DNA from: Microvirga terricola
GTDB lineage: Bacteria; Pseudomonadota; Alphaproteobacteria; Rhizobiales; Beijerinckiaceae
Length of the DNA stretch: 64,000 bases
Reading direction: 5' to 3'
NCBI RefSeq assembly: GCF_011777495.1
Contig: NZ_JAATJS010000008.1
Span: 1 to 64,000 of the forward strand
Each line of letters begins with the position of its first letter. Positions within the stretch are counted from its first letter, which is position 1. The position numbers were made by a program, and so were the translations under genes. Below are positions 62,458 to 64,000 of this stretch, piece by piece. The notes under the pieces were generated by a model that had not been told where the DNA came from, did no database searches, and saw nothing but the letters and a program-made list of their open reading frames with translations.

Positions 62458-63476
62458 GCACGCCCCTCCCGATTACGGCGGCTTGACGCCATCAGCTGCA
62501 GCAGCGTCAAGCCAACCAGAACCAAGCCCATAAGCATCGAGGCCGCGGAGGCGAGGCCCAGATTTCGGAGGACGTGAGCAAATCCGGTCTCATAAATGTA
62601 CTGCGTGATGAATAGCGTACTCGTTCCTGGTCCCCCGCCGGTCAGAACATAGGCCTCGTCGAAGATCTGGACAGCACGGATCAGCACGAGAGTGATCACA
62701 ACAAGAAGGTTGGGCCACAGAAGCGGTAGCGTGATCCTCCAGAAAGTCCGAAAGGCACGCGTCCCGTCCATCATCGCGGCCTCATAGAGATCGCGCGGAA
62801 TGGCCTGCAAGCCGGCCAGAAGGATGAGTGCGTAAAAGCCAAGGTGTGCCCAGACCGACACGAAGATGGCCCAGAACATTGCCCAGTTGCGCTCCGCAAG
62901 CCACAGCGTCCGCTCCAACCCATATTCGACAAGAATGGCGTTAAGCAGCCCGTCGCGCTGCAGGATCCATTTCCAGATCAAGCCAACCACGACGGGCGAC
63001 AGAAGCACCGGAAAAAAGAAGACGGCCCTCCAGAAGCCTCGACTGCGCATTTCTCGGTTCAGCACCAGCGCAGTGACGAGCGCCACCAACACAAGGACCG
63101 TCACCTGCACCACAACAAAGAAAACGGTGTTGTGGATGCTTTGCCAGAAGGCATCCTCACGGCAGGTCGCCGGTTGCGTGTAATCCGCGCAAGTGAGCAG
63201 CGTTTGATATTGCTCAAACCCGACAAAGTGGCGCTCCCCAAAAAAGATCGCCATGCCACCGGAGAACGAATAAGCGAAATTAATCGCGACGGGAACGAGA
63301 ACGAAGATGCTGAAAATCAGCATGTTGGGAGCGAGAAAAACGGCTCCCATGCCTCCGATCCCAAACCGCTTCTGAATGAAGACCATGGGCGCATTCAGTG
63401 CCCCCATCAGAAAGTGCAGCGGTGCAGCCACGACACCGGACAGCGCCTGACTCTGTGTTTCACTCGCGACGCTCAT
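62454..63476 (-). CDS. carbohydrate ABC transporter permease (MalF-like)
   Basis: About 340 residues with six or more membrane helices. Landmarks are the first helix MLIFSIFVLVPVAINFAYSF, the periplasmic loop with paired cysteines in TCADYTQPATCRED, NTVFFVVVQVTVLVLVALVTALVLNREMRSRGFWRAVFF and the EAA loop DLYEAAMMDGTRAFRTFWRITLPLLWP. Several start codons are possible; ATG 63476 has GGGGA upstream. It lies 68 bases after the binding-protein gene and overlaps the MalG-like gene. It pairs with the MalG-like subunit for sugar import. Confidence 0.92.
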   Translation of the reverse strand: MSVASETQSQALSGVVAAPLHFLMGALNAPMVFIQKRFGIGGMGAVFLAPNMLIFSIFVLVPVAINFAYSFSGGMAIFFGERHFVGFEQYQTLLTCADYTQPATCREDAFWQSIHNTVFFVVVQVTVLVLVALVTALVLNREMRSRGFWRAVFFFPVLLSPVVVGLIWKWILQRDGLLNAILVEYGLERTLWLAERNWAMFWAIFVSVWAHLGFYALILLAGLQAIPRDLYEAAMMDGTRAFRTFWRITLPLLWPNLLVVITLVLIRAVQIFDEAYVLTGGGPGTSTLFITQYIYETGFAHVLRNLGLASAASMLMGLVLVGLTLLQLMASSRRNREGRA

Positions 63477-63544
63477 TTTCGACATCCCCATTGGAGCGTA
63501 TCGGCACGCCGGCACTCCCATTTGAGGGAATGCCGGCGAAAGCT

Positions 63545-64000
63545 TTAGCGAGAGGCCTCTGCGACCTTCTGCTTGATGTCGTCTTCGATGCGTGCGTACG
63601 CATCCGCCAACTGTGCCTCACGGGCCACGACCTGTCCAAGGCGGCTGATGACGGAAGCGTAGATCGCACCGGACCACTTGTAGCTCTGCATCTTGAGCGC
63701 GATCGGTGAGGCTGACTGCGTCGCTTTCAGGAAGATATCGAGCGACTTCTTCACATTCGGGTCCTTCGATTTGAAATCGACGCCTTTTGCAGCAACGCCC
63801 AGGTGCGCGGGGAGGAAGAGCGTGCGCTCAGAGAATTCGCGCACCACCGGCTCGCTCGCCAGATACTCTATCACACGCGCAACTTCCTTCGGATGCTGCG
63901 TGTACTTCACTGCGACTAGTCCCGCGCCGCCGGGCATGCCCGTGCAGGCAGCGGGTCCGCAAGGCTCAGTCCCCGCCGACCAATCGAACTTGTCGCCAAT
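63545..64000 (-). CDS. carbohydrate ABC transporter substrate-binding protein, C-terminal part
   Basis: 152 codons of the C-terminal end of a family-1 extracellular binding protein; the start lies beyond the window. The visible part has GMPGGAGLVAVKYTQHPKEVARVIEYLASEPVVREF, a common segment of MalE-type proteins just before the C-terminal helices, and the ending IEDDIKQKVAEASR. A cysteine pair is possible in EPCGPAACTG. It is the first visible gene of the sugar ABC operon. The ligand is not deducible. Confidence 0.88.
   Translation of the reverse strand: MGDKFDWSAGTEPCGPAACTGMPGGAGLVAVKYTQHPKEVARVIEYLASEPVVREFSERTLFLPAHLGVAAKGVDFKSKDPNVKKSLDIFLKATQSASPIALKMQSYKWSGAIYASVISRLGQVVAREAQLADAYARIEDDIKQKVAEASR

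Overview
The window reads as a high-GC alphaproteobacterial chromosome segment, most likely Hyphomicrobiales (relatives of Microvirga, Bosea, Bradyrhizobium or Methylobacterium). The pointers are a NadQ-type NAD regulator beside nadABC, an ExpG/MucS-type regulator beside a type I secretion and glycosyltransferase locus, a hopanoid-type class III aminotransferase, many peptide and sugar ABC cassettes, and frequent ATGA start-stop overlaps. Genus is inference only. No rRNA, tRNA, CRISPR array, transposase or phage gene was seen.

Layout. (1) 1-17921: two divergent, paralogous peptide-type ABC cassettes around a GntR regulator. The left cassette (minus strand) runs racemase, binding protein, two permeases, CodA-like amidohydrolase, atypical amidohydrolase, two ATPases, aromatic amino acid lyase (cut by the window edge). 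The right cassette (plus strand) runs binding protein, two permeases, fused double ATPase, TrzA-like amidohydrolase. Inverted repeats built on GTATNC lie before all three transcription units. The set looks like a catabolic island for an imported N-containing small molecule whose identity cannot be read from sequence. (2) 18054-22629: CynX-type MFS transporter, a second GntR regulator, AbgB-like M20 amidohydrolase and an orphan family-3 binding protein. (3) 22776-32163: GNAT protein and HpnO-like aminotransferase, peptidase T, a two-component system, a PmtA-like methyltransferase, a decayed alpha/beta hydrolase and an APH-AAA fusion kinase.

(4) 32186-49661: an exopolysaccharide/secretion locus. 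A long minus-strand run encodes a small RTX protein, a GT2, a methyltransferase, a GT4, a membrane coiled-coil protein, a degenerate GT2-like protein, a second GT4, a pyruvyltransferase and a secreted protein. The type I secretion ABC protein and adaptor lie just upstream. An ExpG/MucS-type regulator and galE diverge on the other side. The gene content recalls the exp/wge (galactoglucan, EPS II) locus of Sinorhizobium meliloti, in reduced form.

(5) 49839-54384: nadQ-nadA-nadB-nadC with two matching palindromes before nadA. (6) 54471-57966: small HMA metal-binding protein, ZntR-type MerR regulator and a divergent Zn/Cd/Pb P-type ATPase with a typical 19-bp-spacer MerR promoter. (7) 57967-64000: exported YncE-like propeller protein, KduD-like dehydrogenase, and a carbohydrate ABC transporter (ATPase, two permeases, binding protein cut by the window end), suggesting uronate or oligosaccharide use.
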